A stretch of DNA of 64,000 nucleotides. Source: an uncultured Alsobacter sp. (GTDB taxonomy: Bacteria > Pseudomonadota > Alphaproteobacteria > Rhizobiales > Beijerinckiaceae). Below are positions 20,692-31,470 of the stretch, one piece after another. A program made the translations under genes and the position numbers. Where the stretch lies: NCBI RefSeq assembly GCF_945952055.1, contig NZ_CAMFHB010000011.1, positions 86,657 through 150,656 of the forward strand, written 5' to 3'. Positions within the stretch are counted from its first letter, which is position 1. Each line of letters opens with the position of its first letter. The notes under the pieces are model-generated. The model was not told the origin of the DNA and did no database searches. It saw only the letters and a list, made by a program, of their open reading frames with translations.

Positions 20692-20904
20692 ATGAGAACG
20701 CTCATCGACGTCCCGGAACACGATCTCGATCGCCTGGCGGAGCTCGCGTCGAAGCGCAAGACGTCGAGGGCTGCGCTGGTGCGCGAGGCGATCCAGCAGT
20801 TTCTGATGGCCCAGCGTCCTCTTCGCGACGATGACGCGTTCGGGCTTTGGAAGACGGGCGAAAGCGGTCTCGACTATCAAAACCGGCTCCGCGACGAATG
20901 GTGA
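20692..20904 (+). CDS. vapB: Ribbon-helix-helix antitoxin (VapB/CopG type)
   Basis: 70 residues. The N-terminal RHH motif is plain: a short beta strand MRTLIDVPEHDL, then helices around LAELASKRKTSRAALVREAIQQFL. The C-terminal tail (DDDAFGLWKTGESGLDYQNRLRDEW) is the flexible region that would wrap the toxin. It overlaps the toxin gene by 7 bases, so both are translationally coupled. Probably autoregulates through the palindrome just upstream. Antitoxin identity rests on fold plus gene order. Confidence 0.88.
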   Translation: MRTLIDVPEHDLDRLAELASKRKTSRAALVREAIQQFLMAQRPLRDDDAFGLWKTGESGLDYQNRLRDEW

Positions 20905-21266
20905 GAGCCGTCTTCGACACCTGCATTCTCATCGACCACCTGAACGGAGTCGGTGGCGCGCGCGAAGAGCTGGGCCGCTACGCCGAGCGCTTCATCAGCG
21001 TCGTGACGTGGATGGAGGTGATGGTGGGAACGACACCCGTCACGGACGCGGCGACGCACGCCTTCCTCGACGGTTTCGTCGTCGTTCCACTGGACGGCCA
21101 CGTCTCGGAGCGCGCGGTTGCCATTCGCCGCGAGCGGCGCATGCGTTTGCCGGACGCCATCATCGCAGCAACCGCGGCGTCGATCGCCGCGGTCCTCGTC
21201 ACCCGGAACACCAAGGATTTCGACGCCACCGATCCCGGCGTCAGGGTTCCGTACACGACGGTGTGA
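20898..21266 (+). CDS. vapC: PIN-domain ribonuclease toxin (VapC type)
   Basis: 122 residues. The four acidic PIN residues are all present: Asp7 (VFDTCILID), Glu40 (VVTWMEVMVG), Asp86 (RLPDAIIAATA) and Asp107 (RNTKDFD). VapC enzymes cleave tRNA or rRNA with Mg2+ and arrest growth when free of antitoxin. The ATG at 20898 overlaps the antitoxin stop; the alternative GTG follows directly. The active site looks intact, so the pair is likely functional. Convergent with uvrB, 13 bases apart. Confidence 0.92.
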   Translation: MVRAVFDTCILIDHLNGVGGAREELGRYAERFISVVTWMEVMVGTTPVTDAATHAFLDGFVVVPLDGHVSERAVAIRRERRMRLPDAIIAATAASIAAVLVTRNTKDFDATDPGVRVPYTTV

Positions 21267-21279
21267 CCCAGCCCGGAGC

Positions 21280-24000
<2,721 letters not shown>

Positions 24001-24333
24001 GGCTGGAAGATGGGCCGACTCAGGCCCCTCGGCAAGCCATGGCGGATCAGTGCCACTTTCTGCGAGTTACATTACGAACAATCAACCGAAGGCTGAAGCT
24101 TCGCTATACATTTCACTCAAATGAGGTGAAAAGGCTCTCGTTACCGGCCGCGACATAAATGGCGTCATTTCAAGAGCTTATTTTTTCCCAGCCCATCCGG
24201 TGATAGGAGCCTCCGCAAAAGGCTCCTTTCTTTTTTGCCGCACATTGTCGCTCGCATACCGGGAATTCCGGTCTCGAATTGATCACAGTTTCCCGGAATG
24301 CTTGTGCTCAGGTTCAAGCACCGCGGAGATCAC
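24001..24333. other. Intergenic region between divergent uvrB and DUF1800 genes
   Basis: Holds the uvrB promoter on the left and the DUF1800-DUF1501 promoter on the right. Composition drops clearly towards A+T between about 24060 and 24245. It contains an intrinsic terminator reading rightward at 24205-24236 that belongs to no annotated gene, so a short untranslated transcript or leader probably starts inside this gap. No ribosome site with a plausible small frame was found. Confidence 0.5.
24205..24236 (+). terminator. Orphan intrinsic terminator
   Basis: AGGAGCC (24205-24211) pairs with GGCTCCT (24221-24227) around a 9-base loop and is followed by a T-rich tract. No gene ends here on the plus strand; the nearest plus-strand gene starts about 100 bases downstream. 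It may end a small RNA or act in the leader of the DUF1800 operon. Confidence 0.7.
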
Positions 24334-25800
24334 ATGACCGACCCCGCAAACGACCTGAGGCACGCGCTCAACCGCTTCGGCCTCGGCGGCCGACCGGGTG
24401 AACCGCAGCGGATCGCCGGCGACCCGCGCGGCGCCGTGCTGGCCCAGCTGGCCCGAACCGACGCTGCCCTGCTGTCCGGCCCCGCTCTGCCGGCCACCAG
24501 CGCCGCGTATGTCTCGTATCGACGGCAGGAGATCGGACGGGAGCGCGAGCGGCTGATGGTGGCCGCCGCGACGGCGCAGTCCGCTCCTGCTCCCACGCCC
24601 GCCATGGCGCAGCCCGGTGCCATGACGGCGATGGCGACCCCGCCGCAGAGCCCGCAGCCCGCGGCGGCCAAGCCGCCGCCGCCACCCCTCGCGTACGAGC
24701 ACCAGGTCTACCGGGCCGAATCCGGCGCCCGCTTCGAGCGCCTCGCCCAAACGGAGACGCCGTTCGTCGAGCGGCTCGTCATGTTCTGGATGAACCACTT
24801 CACCGTGTCGGTGGCCAAGGGTGGGCATCTGCGCTCGATCGCCGGCTCCTTCGAGCGGGAAGCGATCAGGCCGCACGTGCTCGGCCGGTTCGCCGACATG
24901 CTGAAGGCCGTCGAAACGCATCCGGCCATGCTCTTCTACCTCGACAATCCGGCGTCGACGGGACCGGAATCCCGCACCGGCCTGGCCAACAAACGCGGGC
25001 TGAACGAAAATCTGGCCCGCGAAATCCTCGAACTCCACACCCTCGGCGTCGATGGCGGCTACAGCCAGGCGGACGTGACGTCCTTTGCCCGCGTCCTGAC
25101 CGGGTGGAACGTCACCAACCCGGACGAGGACGTCGTCTACGGCGGCCGCTTCAGCTTCGCGCCCGGCCGTCACGAGCCCGGGGCGCACAGCGTTCTGGGC
25201 GTCTCCTACGCGGAGACCACGTCGAACGAGCAGGGCCTCGCCGTTCTCGAAGGGCTGTCGCGTCACCCCGCGACGGCGGCGTTCGTCGCCAGGAAGCTGG
25301 CCAAGCATTTCGTCGCCGACGATCCGCCGAAAGCCCTGGTCGACGCGCTGGCCAAGCGCTTCATCGAGACCGACGGCGACCTCGCCGCCGTGTCGCGCGC
25401 GCTGATCGAGGCGCCCGGGGCCTGGGAGCCGCCTGCCACCAAGATGCGCTCGCCCATCGAGTTCGTGGCGGCCGTCCTGCGCCTCTCGCCGAAGCTTCCC
25501 GACCCGGTGCAGACGCTGAACCAGCTCGCCGGTCTGGGCCAGCCGCTGTGGCAGGCGCCCGGGCCCAACGGCTGGTCGGATCGGGTCCAGGCCTGGGCAT
25601 CGCCCGAAGGCCTGGACGCCCGCCTGGATCTCGCTGCGCTCTGGGGCCGGCAGCTCGGCCAGAGCAACCCGAAGGACGTTCTGGACGCCGTGCTTGGCCC
25701 GGTCGCCTCAGCCGAGACCCGCCAGGCGGTCGCCCGCGCCGAGAGCCGACCGCAGGGCCTCGCGATCCTGTTCATGTCTCCCGAATTCCAGCGCCGGTGA
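24334..25800 (+). CDS. DUF1800 domain protein
   Basis: 488 residues. Family motifs: LRHALNRFGLGGRPGE at the N terminus, MFWMNHFTVSV, RPHVLGRFADMLKAVETHPAM (quoted in part), NENLAREILELHTLGVDGGY and ARVLTGWNV. The function of DUF1800 is not established; genes of this family are nearly always paired with a DUF1501 gene, as here. No signal peptide was seen. The ATG at 24334 has GGAG 6 bases upstream and is preferred over 24298. Residues about 75-125 are a Pro/Ala-rich insertion. It ends 8 bases before the DUF1501 start, so one operon. Confidence 0.88.
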   Translation: MTDPANDLRHALNRFGLGGRPGEPQRIAGDPRGAVLAQLARTDAALLSGPALPATSAAYVSYRRQEIGRERERLMVAAATAQSAPAPTPAMAQPGAMTAMATPPQSPQPAAAKPPPPPLAYEHQVYRAESGARFERLAQTETPFVERLVMFWMNHFTVSVAKGGHLRSIAGSFEREAIRPHVLGRFADMLKAVETHPAMLFYLDNPASTGPESRTGLANKRGLNENLAREILELHTLGVDGGYSQADVTSFARVLTGWNVTNPDEDVVYGGRFSFAPGRHEPGAHSVLGVSYAETTSNEQGLAVLEGLSRHPATAAFVARKLAKHFVADDPPKALVDALAKRFIETDGDLAAVSRALIEAPGAWEPPATKMRSPIEFVAAVLRLSPKLPDPVQTLNQLAGLGQPLWQAPGPNGWSDRVQAWASPEGLDARLDLAALWGRQLGQSNPKDVLDAVLGPVASAETRQAVARAESRPQGLAILFMSPEFQRR

Positions 25801-25808
25801 GGTCAGCC

Positions 25809-27041
25809 ATGCTGTGTGAAACACCGTCCCTCTCCCGCCGCGCCCTCCTCGGCGTCGGCGGCTCCATGGCCGCCTGGGCCTACATGCCCCGTTTCGCGAA
25901 CGCCGCGGACGGTCGCGATCCTCGCCTGGTCACCATCGTGCTCAGGGGCGCACTCGACGGCCTTTCGGCCGTGGCGCCGATCGGCGATCCCGACTATGAG
26001 GCACTTCGCGCGTCGATCGCTCTCGCCAAGACCGGCGACAACGCCGTCCAGATGCTCGACGGCTTCTTCGGCCTGCACCCGGCGATGCCGGTGCTGGCCA
26101 GGCTCTACCGGGCCAACCAGGCACTCGTGGTTCACGCCGTCGCGACCAACTACCGCGAGCGGTCCCACTTCGACGGGCAGGACGTGCTGGAAAGCGGCCA
26201 GCCCGGCCCGGGCCGCGTCGAAAGCGGCTGGCTGAACCGGGCGCTCCTGGCTCTGCCGAAAGGAGAGCGCGTCGCGGCCGGGGGCGGCCTCGGTGTCGGC
26301 ACGCTCAGCCCTCTCGTCATCCGTGGCCAGGCCCCCGTCCTTGGCTGGGCTCCGCAGGCCATCCAGAAAGCGGATGGCGATCTGGCGGGCCGCGTGCTCG
26401 ATCTCTACCGCCACCAGGACCCCGTGCTCGGCGAGGCCCTCTCAAAGGGCCTCGACACGAACCGCATGGCCTCGGAGTCCGGCATGTCCGGCGACGCGGC
26501 ACGACCGCGTGGCGGACCGGATTCGGTGGAGGGCATGAAGCAGATGGCGGCGGGAACGGCGCGCCTGCTCGCCCGCGACGACGGCCCGCGCCTCGCCGCG
26601 CTGGCCTTCGACGGATGGGACACCCATGCCAACGAAGGCGGCGCCACCGGACGCCTGGCGACCCTTCTGTCGGGCCTCGACGCGGCGCTCGGGATCTTCG
26701 AGCAGAGCATGGGACCGGCCTGGAGCCAGACCGCCATCCTGGTGGTCACCGAGTTCGGGCGCACGGCCCGCATCAACGGCACCGTCGGCACAGACCATGG
26801 CACCGGAACGGTGGCTTTCCTCGCCGGCGGCGCGGTGAAGGGCGGGCGCATCGTCACCGACTGGCCAGGCCTGAAGAGCGCCAATCTCCACGAGAACCGT
26901 GACCTGAAGCCGACGACGGACCTGCGTGCCGTGGCCAAGGGGCTACTGGCGGATCACCTGGGCCTATCGCCCGCGGTGCTGGGCAGCACGGTCTTCCCGG
27001 ATTCGATGGGCGTGGCCCCGCTGAAGGGGCTGTTGGGATAG
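25809..27041 (+). CDS. DUF1501 domain protein with Tat signal
   Basis: 410 residues. The N terminus has a twin-arginine signal (SLSRRALLGVGGSMAAWAY), so the protein is probably folded before export to the periplasm. The DUF1501 domain is related to the sulfatase/alkaline-phosphatase fold; visible parts are LVTIVLRGALDGLSAVAP, SHFDGQDVLESGQP, the FDGWDTHANEGG segment and VVTEFGRTARINGTVGTDHG near the end. Forms a tight pair with the upstream DUF1800 gene. Substrate and role are unknown; metal-dependent hydrolase activity is an inference from fold. Confidence 0.9.
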   Translation: MLCETPSLSRRALLGVGGSMAAWAYMPRFANAADGRDPRLVTIVLRGALDGLSAVAPIGDPDYEALRASIALAKTGDNAVQMLDGFFGLHPAMPVLARLYRANQALVVHAVATNYRERSHFDGQDVLESGQPGPGRVESGWLNRALLALPKGERVAAGGGLGVGTLSPLVIRGQAPVLGWAPQAIQKADGDLAGRVLDLYRHQDPVLGEALSKGLDTNRMASESGMSGDAARPRGGPDSVEGMKQMAAGTARLLARDDGPRLAALAFDGWDTHANEGGATGRLATLLSGLDAALGIFEQSMGPAWSQTAILVVTEFGRTARINGTVGTDHGTGTVAFLAGGAVKGGRIVTDWPGLKSANLHENRDLKPTTDLRAVAKGLLADHLGLSPAVLGSTVFPDSMGVAPLKGLLG

Positions 27042-27059
27042 CGGCCTGGCTGCGGCCAG

Positions 27060-27668
27060 TCAGCCCTTCCAGTCGAGTGCAAGGGCATCGAGCCGAAGCG
27101 GCAACTCGGGCACGAGATGCCCTGCCAAGGTCGCATCGGCCTGCGCGACGGTGACGCGCGAAAATCCGCCGTCACCCGGCTCGCGGTGGACGTGCACGAC
27201 ACTCCGGACAGCGTCTATGACCCAGAGTTCGCGCACTCCGAAGGCGGCATAGATGGATGGCTTGCGCTGGAGGTCGTATCCGAGCGTCGAGTCCGCGATT
27301 TCGACGGCGAGAAGGATATTGGGGCCGGTGATGTCGGGAAGCTGTACTGGAGCGCGGTAGACGATGACGTCTGGCTCGAGGAACGTGTCGACGGACAAGC
27401 GGAACGTCGTTTCCGGCACGACCTGCAACGGCTCCGGAACGTTTCGCAGCCAATGCCTGAGAAGAGCCGCCTTCAGCACTTCGTGCCGGATCCCCTTGGC
27501 AGGCATGGGCACGAGCTCTCCGCCGATGAGTTCGAGTCGCTCGTCCTCCTGAAGAATGCCGCAGGCCACCATGCGCTCGACCTCCTCGACCGTGAAGCCA
27601 CGGCGAGGGAGGCCTTCGGCGGCCTGGGTTTCACGGACAGGGACGGGGACCCGAAGGTTCATGGGCAT
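27060..27668 (-). CDS. Uma2 family (DUF820) restriction-endonuclease-fold protein
   Basis: 202 residues. Pattern of the PD-(D/E)XK-like Uma2 family: FTVEEVERMVACGILQEDERLELIGGELVPMPAKGIRHE, FLEPDVIVYRA (Asp), NILLAVEIADSTLGYDLQRK (Glu and Lys) and KPSIYAAFGVRELWVID (shown as short key strings). The three catalytic elements D, E-x-[ADS], K are in place. Biological role unknown; the family is expanded in cyanobacteria and scattered in proteobacteria, possibly mobile. Start is ATG 27668, or 27662 six bases later; neither has a strong ribosome site. Confidence 0.85.
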   Translation of the reverse strand: MPMNLRVPVPVRETQAAEGLPRRGFTVEEVERMVACGILQEDERLELIGGELVPMPAKGIRHEVLKAALLRHWLRNVPEPLQVVPETTFRLSVDTFLEPDVIVYRAPVQLPDITGPNILLAVEIADSTLGYDLQRKPSIYAAFGVRELWVIDAVRSVVHVHREPGDGGFSRVTVAQADATLAGHLVPELPLRLDALALDWKG

Positions 27669-27826
27669 CAGCCTATGATACAGCCTCGGCGACCTTCCAG
27701 CGAGCGGGGGTTGAACTCGCACAACCCTGCAAGTCCGGCAAACTGCCCAAGGCCAAGAGCATGGGCGGCAAGTGCTTAAGCCACCGCGCCGGTGCGGACT
27801 GGCCACGCCGGCGACCGGTGTCCGGC

Positions 27827-28279
27827 TCAGCCAGCCAGCTTGGCCTTGATCGCCGCGCTGGCCTTGCCGAAGTCCATGCGCCCGGCGAACTGCTCCTTGA
27901 GGGCCGCCATGACCTTCCCCATGTCCTTCATGCCGGCCGCGCCGGTCGACGCGATGGCCGCGTCGATGGCGGCGGAGACGCCGGCCTCGTCCATCTGCTG
28001 GGGCATGAAGCCCATGATGATGGCGATCTCCTCGCGCTCCTGCTCAGCGAGCTCGGGACGGCCGTTGTCCTCGTAGATCTTCAGGCTCTCCTGGCGCTGC
28101 TTCACCATCTTCTGCAGCAGGCCCAGGATGTCCTCGTCCGACAGCGGCTCCTTGCCGGCGCCGCGGGCCTCGATGTCGCGGTCCTTGAGCGCGGCGGTGA
28201 TCAGGCGGATCGTGGAAACGCGGCGCTTGTCGCCGGTCTTCATCGCGTCCTTCAGGCCCGCTGTGAACTGCTCGCGCAT
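27827..28279 (-). CDS. GatB/YqeY domain protein
   Basis: 150 residues, the standard YqeY length. Starts MREQFTAGLKDAMKTGDK, has RRVSTIRLITAALKDRDIEA in the N-terminal helical part and ends DFGKASAAIKAKLAG, as is typical. Homologous to the tRNA-binding tail of GatB, suggesting a role in tRNA-linked amidotransferase or translation quality control, not proven. It diverges from carA with 223 bases between starts, a conserved alphaproteobacterial neighbourhood. Confidence 0.94.
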   Translation of the reverse strand: MREQFTAGLKDAMKTGDKRRVSTIRLITAALKDRDIEARGAGKEPLSDEDILGLLQKMVKQRQESLKIYEDNGRPELAEQEREEIAIIMGFMPQQMDEAGVSAAIDAAIASTGAAGMKDMGKVMAALKEQFAGRMDFGKASAAIKAKLAG

Positions 28280-28502
28280 GGCTCGTCCTTCGCTGTTGGG
28301 CGCTCACGCGATCGGTCCAGACCGTCCACGCGATGCGCCGTCCTGCGCCAAGTGGCTGCAAGACCTTGTGAATTTCATCCGTACCGGCGGTTGACGCTGG
28401 CCGCTCGCCCGCATAGGTTCGCGCCAGCTGACCCGGGGCGACCGGGCGATTCCGTTCGACCGGGTGGTTTTCATCCGCTCGGGGCGCAGGACTAGGACGA
28501 AA

Positions 28503-29720
28503 ATGGCAACGCTTCAAGATCAGGCGGCCGGCGCCGGGTTCGGTGGCGGCTGGGAAGACCCCCGCGCGACGGCCCTTCTGGTGCTGGCCGACGGGACCGT
28601 CCTCGAGGGCACCGGCATCGGCGCCGTCGGCGAGGCGCCCGGCGAGGTCTGCTTCAACACGGCGATGACGGGCTACGAGGAGATCCTGACCGATCCCTCC
28701 TATGCCGGACAGATCGTCACCTTCACCTTCCCGCATGTCGGCAATGTCGGCACCAACGAGGAAGACGTGGAGACGGTGAACATGGCCTCTGCCTCCGGGG
28801 TCCGTGGCGTCGTGCTGCACACCGTCATCACCGAGCCCGCCAACTGGCGCGCCACGCGCCATTTCGACCAGTGGCTGAAGGCGCGCGGCATCGTCGGAAT
28901 CGCCGGCCTCGACACCCGCGCCCTGACCGCCCTCATCCGCGAGAAGGGCATGCCCAACGCGGTCGTCGTGCATGCGCCGGACGGCGTCTTCGACGTCGCC
29001 GCCCTGCGGGCGCGCGCCGCGGCGCTGCCCAGCATGGACGGTCTCGACCTCGTGCCGATGGTGACGTCCTCGCAGCGGTTCTCCTGGGACGAGACGAGCT
29101 GGGAACTGGGCCGTGGCTACGGCCGGCTCGAGGAGCCCCGCCACCACGTGGTCGCGATCGACTACGGCGTGAAGCGCAACATCCTGCGGCTCCTGGCCGA
29201 TCGCGGCTGCAAGGTCACCGTCGTTCCGGCGACGGCGACGGCCGAGGAGATCATGGCCCTCGCGCCCGATGGCGTGTTCCTGTCGAACGGCCCCGGCGAC
29301 CCCGCGGCGACCGGCACCTATTCGGTGCCCGTGATCCGCGCGGTGCTCGACAGCGGCATCCCGACCTTCGGCATCTGCCTGGGTCACCAGATGATGGCGC
29401 TGGCCGTCGGCGCGAAGACGCGCAAGATGCACCAGGGCCACCACGGCGCGAACCACCCGGTGAAGGACTTCACGACCAACAAGGTCGAGATCGTGTCGAT
29501 GAACCATGGCTTCGCCGTGGACCGCGACAGCCTGCCGGCGAACGCCAAGGAGACGCATGTCTCCCTGTTCGACGGCTCGAACTGCGGCATCGCGCTGACG
29601 GATCGGCCGGCCTTCTCGGTCCAGCACCATCCCGAGGCCTCGCCCGGCCCGCAGGACAGCCACTATCTGTTCGACCGGTTCGTCGGGATGATCGAGGAGC
29701 GCAAGGCCGCCCGCGCCTGA
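28503..29720 (+). CDS. carA: Carbamoyl-phosphate synthase small subunit
   Basis: 405 residues. The glutaminase subunit supplies ammonia to CarB for carbamoyl phosphate, the precursor of arginine and pyrimidines. N-terminal CPSase domain motifs include GEVCFNTAMTGYEEILTDPSY and TFTFPHVGNVGTNEED. The class I glutamine amidotransferase domain has the nucleophile in FGICLGHQMMALA and the catalytic His and following Glu in VQHHPEASPGPQDS. The ATG at 28503 is chosen because upstream residues (VFIRSGRRTRTK) are not family-like. carB is not adjacent; it lies at 32598 on the same strand after five unrelated genes. Confidence 0.97.
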   Translation: MATLQDQAAGAGFGGGWEDPRATALLVLADGTVLEGTGIGAVGEAPGEVCFNTAMTGYEEILTDPSYAGQIVTFTFPHVGNVGTNEEDVETVNMASASGVRGVVLHTVITEPANWRATRHFDQWLKARGIVGIAGLDTRALTALIREKGMPNAVVVHAPDGVFDVAALRARAAALPSMDGLDLVPMVTSSQRFSWDETSWELGRGYGRLEEPRHHVVAIDYGVKRNILRLLADRGCKVTVVPATATAEEIMALAPDGVFLSNGPGDPAATGTYSVPVIRAVLDSGIPTFGICLGHQMMALAVGAKTRKMHQGHHGANHPVKDFTTNKVEIVSMNHGFAVDRDSLPANAKETHVSLFDGSNCGIALTDRPAFSVQHHPEASPGPQDSHYLFDRFVGMIEERKAARA

Positions 29721-29847
29721 GGCGCGGACAGGTCCGCGGAACTCGCGGCGCGAGAGAGCGGTTGTTGAACCCGGCGAGCGGGGGCGTAGCATCGGCCATC
29801 CCCCGATTCGCTGCCCGTTCTGCGCATTCTCGCGCCGGAGTTCCCTC

Positions 29848-30171
29848 ATGCTCGACAGACACGCCTTGATCGTTCTTGCCCTCCTTGCAGGGACCGCGCC
29901 GGCGTTCGCCGCCGGGGTCCCCGCCCGGGGCAAGGACCTCGCCGAGAAGAAATGCGCGATTTGCCACGCGATCGGGACCACGGGCGACAGCCCCAACCCC
30001 AAGTCCCCGCCGTTTCGGACGCTCTCGCAGCGCTATCCGATCGACAGCCTGCAGGAGGCTCTGGCCGAAGGGATCACCGTCGGCCATGAGGGCGTGGAGA
30101 TGCCCGAGTTCCGCATGGAACCACGCGAGATCGACGACTTCCTCGCGTTCCTGAAGAGCATCAACAAGTAG
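29848..30171 (+). CDS. Periplasmic class I c-type cytochrome
   Basis: 107 residues with a signal peptide (MLDRHALIVLALLAGTAPAFA). One haem site, CAICH (Cys36, Cys39, His40), with the distal methionine probably Met85 in the MPEF motif. Short monohaem cytochrome c with a C-terminal helix DDFLAFLKSINK. Carries electrons in the periplasm; its partner cannot be told because no oxidase or dehydrogenase gene is near. Confidence 0.9.
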   Translation: MLDRHALIVLALLAGTAPAFAAGVPARGKDLAEKKCAICHAIGTTGDSPNPKSPPFRTLSQRYPIDSLQEALAEGITVGHEGVEMPEFRMEPREIDDFLAFLKSINK

Positions 30172-30233
30172 CTGCCGATTGCACCCGACGCACCGGCACG
30201 GCATTGTCGGGCGTCAACGGCAGATGGACGGGC

Positions 30234-30932
30234 ATGGCGACGAGCTGGCTGGATTTCTTCAACGGCGAGCACGCGCTCTACGTCAACGATCGGCACAAGG
30301 CGCTGCATGATCGCCTGGTCGCACGCGACGTCGCGGCACTGGTCGGTCCGGGTGACGACACCGTCCTCGACTTCGGTTGCGGCGAAGCGACGGAAGCCGC
30401 CGCCGTCGCGGCCCGCTGCAAGCGCCTGTGGCTCAGCGACGCGGCCCCGGCCGTGCTGGGCCGCGTCGCCCAGCGTTTCGCCGGCGACGCCGTCATCCGG
30501 ACCGCCACGCCGTCCGAGGTCGAGGCGATGCGGGACGCGACGCTGGACCTCGTCGTCGTGAATTCGCTGCTGCAGTACCTGCCGCGCACCGACCTGGTGC
30601 GATGGCTCTCGATCTGGCACGACAAGCTCAGGCCGGGGGGACGCCTGGTGCTGGGCGACGTGATCCCGCCCGACGTCAGTCCGCTGACGGACGCGGTGGC
30701 CCTCCTGCGCTTCGGCTGGGAGGGAGGCTTCCTGACGGGAGCCGTCGCCGGTCTCGTGCGCACCTTCTTCTCGGACTATCGCAACCTGCGCGCGCAGCTC
30801 GGCCTGTCGACGTACGAGGAGAGCGACATCCTCTCCATCGTCGAAGCCGCCGGCTTCACCGCCTCCCGCCGCCGACCGAACATCGGCCACAACCAGGCGC
30901 GCATGACCATCGTCGGCCTGAAGGACGGCTGA
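30234..30932 (+). CDS. SAM-dependent methyltransferase (class I)
   Basis: 232 residues. The glycine-rich SAM loop is VLDFGCGEATEAA, followed by an acidic residue ending strand 2 (LWLSDAAPAV). DLVVVNSLLQYLP is the post-III motif and LRPGGRLVLGDVI is the typical strand-5 signature. The C-terminal half has a hydrophobic stretch (GWEGGFLTGAVAGLVRTFF) suggesting a lipid-like or membrane-near substrate. ATG 30234 is preferred; a start at 30204 would add ten unlikely residues. The next gene, GtrA-like, is convergent with an 18-base gap. Substrate unknown. Confidence 0.85.
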   Translation: MATSWLDFFNGEHALYVNDRHKALHDRLVARDVAALVGPGDDTVLDFGCGEATEAAAVAARCKRLWLSDAAPAVLGRVAQRFAGDAVIRTATPSEVEAMRDATLDLVVVNSLLQYLPRTDLVRWLSIWHDKLRPGGRLVLGDVIPPDVSPLTDAVALLRFGWEGGFLTGAVAGLVRTFFSDYRNLRAQLGLSTYEESDILSIVEAAGFTASRRRPNIGHNQARMTIVGLKDG

Positions 30933-30949
30933 TCGGGGACGCGGGCGGC

Positions 30950-31339
30950 TCAGGCCGGACGGAAGGTCCACCAGCGGTTGGCGGCGAAGCTCCACACCAT
31001 GACGATGCCCGTCGTCACGACCTGTGCCGGCAGGTACGGCAGGCCAAGCTTTCCGTTGAGGAACGCCATGAGGAGGCCCGTCAGGACGAAGCCCACGCCG
31101 GCCACCAGCGCGAAGCGCCACGTGGCCTCGCTGTGGGGGCGATCGCTCTCGAAGGCGAAACGGCGGTTCAGGACGTAGGACACGATCCCGCCGAGCACGT
31201 AGCCCGCGAGCGTCGCCGGGACGGGCGTGGTTTGGGCGCCCTCCACCAGGCCGATGAGCGTGCCGTAGTGGACCACGGCGGCCACGAGGCCGACCCCGAA
31301 AAAGGCGGTGAACTGGCGGGCGAGATGCAGCGCGGACAT
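30950..31339 (-). CDS. GtrA family membrane protein
   Basis: 129 residues and four transmembrane helices, the GtrA pattern: LARQFTAFFGVGLVAAVVHYG, LAGYVLGGIVSYVLNRRFAF, FALVAGVGFVLTGLLMAFLN and VVTTGIVMVWSFAANRWWTF (boundaries approximate). The NRRFAF and FAANRWWTF motifs are diagnostic. GtrA-like proteins are thought to flip undecaprenyl-linked sugars across the inner membrane, usually with GtrB; no glycosyltransferase lies alongside here. Confidence 0.9.
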   Translation of the reverse strand: MSALHLARQFTAFFGVGLVAAVVHYGTLIGLVEGAQTTPVPATLAGYVLGGIVSYVLNRRFAFESDRPHSEATWRFALVAGVGFVLTGLLMAFLNGKLGLPYLPAQVVTTGIVMVWSFAANRWWTFRPA

Positions 31340-31350
31340 TCCGCATTGCT

Positions 31351-31398
31351 AGAGCATGCTGCGAAAAGGTGGAAACCGGCTTTTTCGCAGAAAGCACG
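31351..31398. repeat. Palindromic intergenic repeat (family B)
   Basis: Core AGCATGCTGCGAAAAGGTGG then AAACCGGCTTTTTCGCAG and AAAGCACG. CTGCGAAAAG pairs with CTTTTTCGCAG to form a hairpin. This layout (gatccgaaaaGTGGAAACCGGttttcgg type) is a widespread Rhizobiales intergenic repeat; only one good copy is seen in this window. It sits between the minus-strand OMP gene and gtrA-like gene, so it may also act as a transcript end or processing site. Confidence 0.7.
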
Positions 31399-31470
31399 CG
31401 GCGGCCCTGAAATCGCGCTCACGCGGCCGCCGGATGACGGCGCCTTCGGCCGCGCTGGCCGGCCTCCCGC

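Noticed and set aside
27700..27800. tRNA-like sequence on the minus strand near AGTTCAACCCCCGCTCGC
   Set aside because: It resembles a T-arm at first sight, but no matching acceptor stem, D-arm or 5-pair T-stem with a 7-base loop can be formed.
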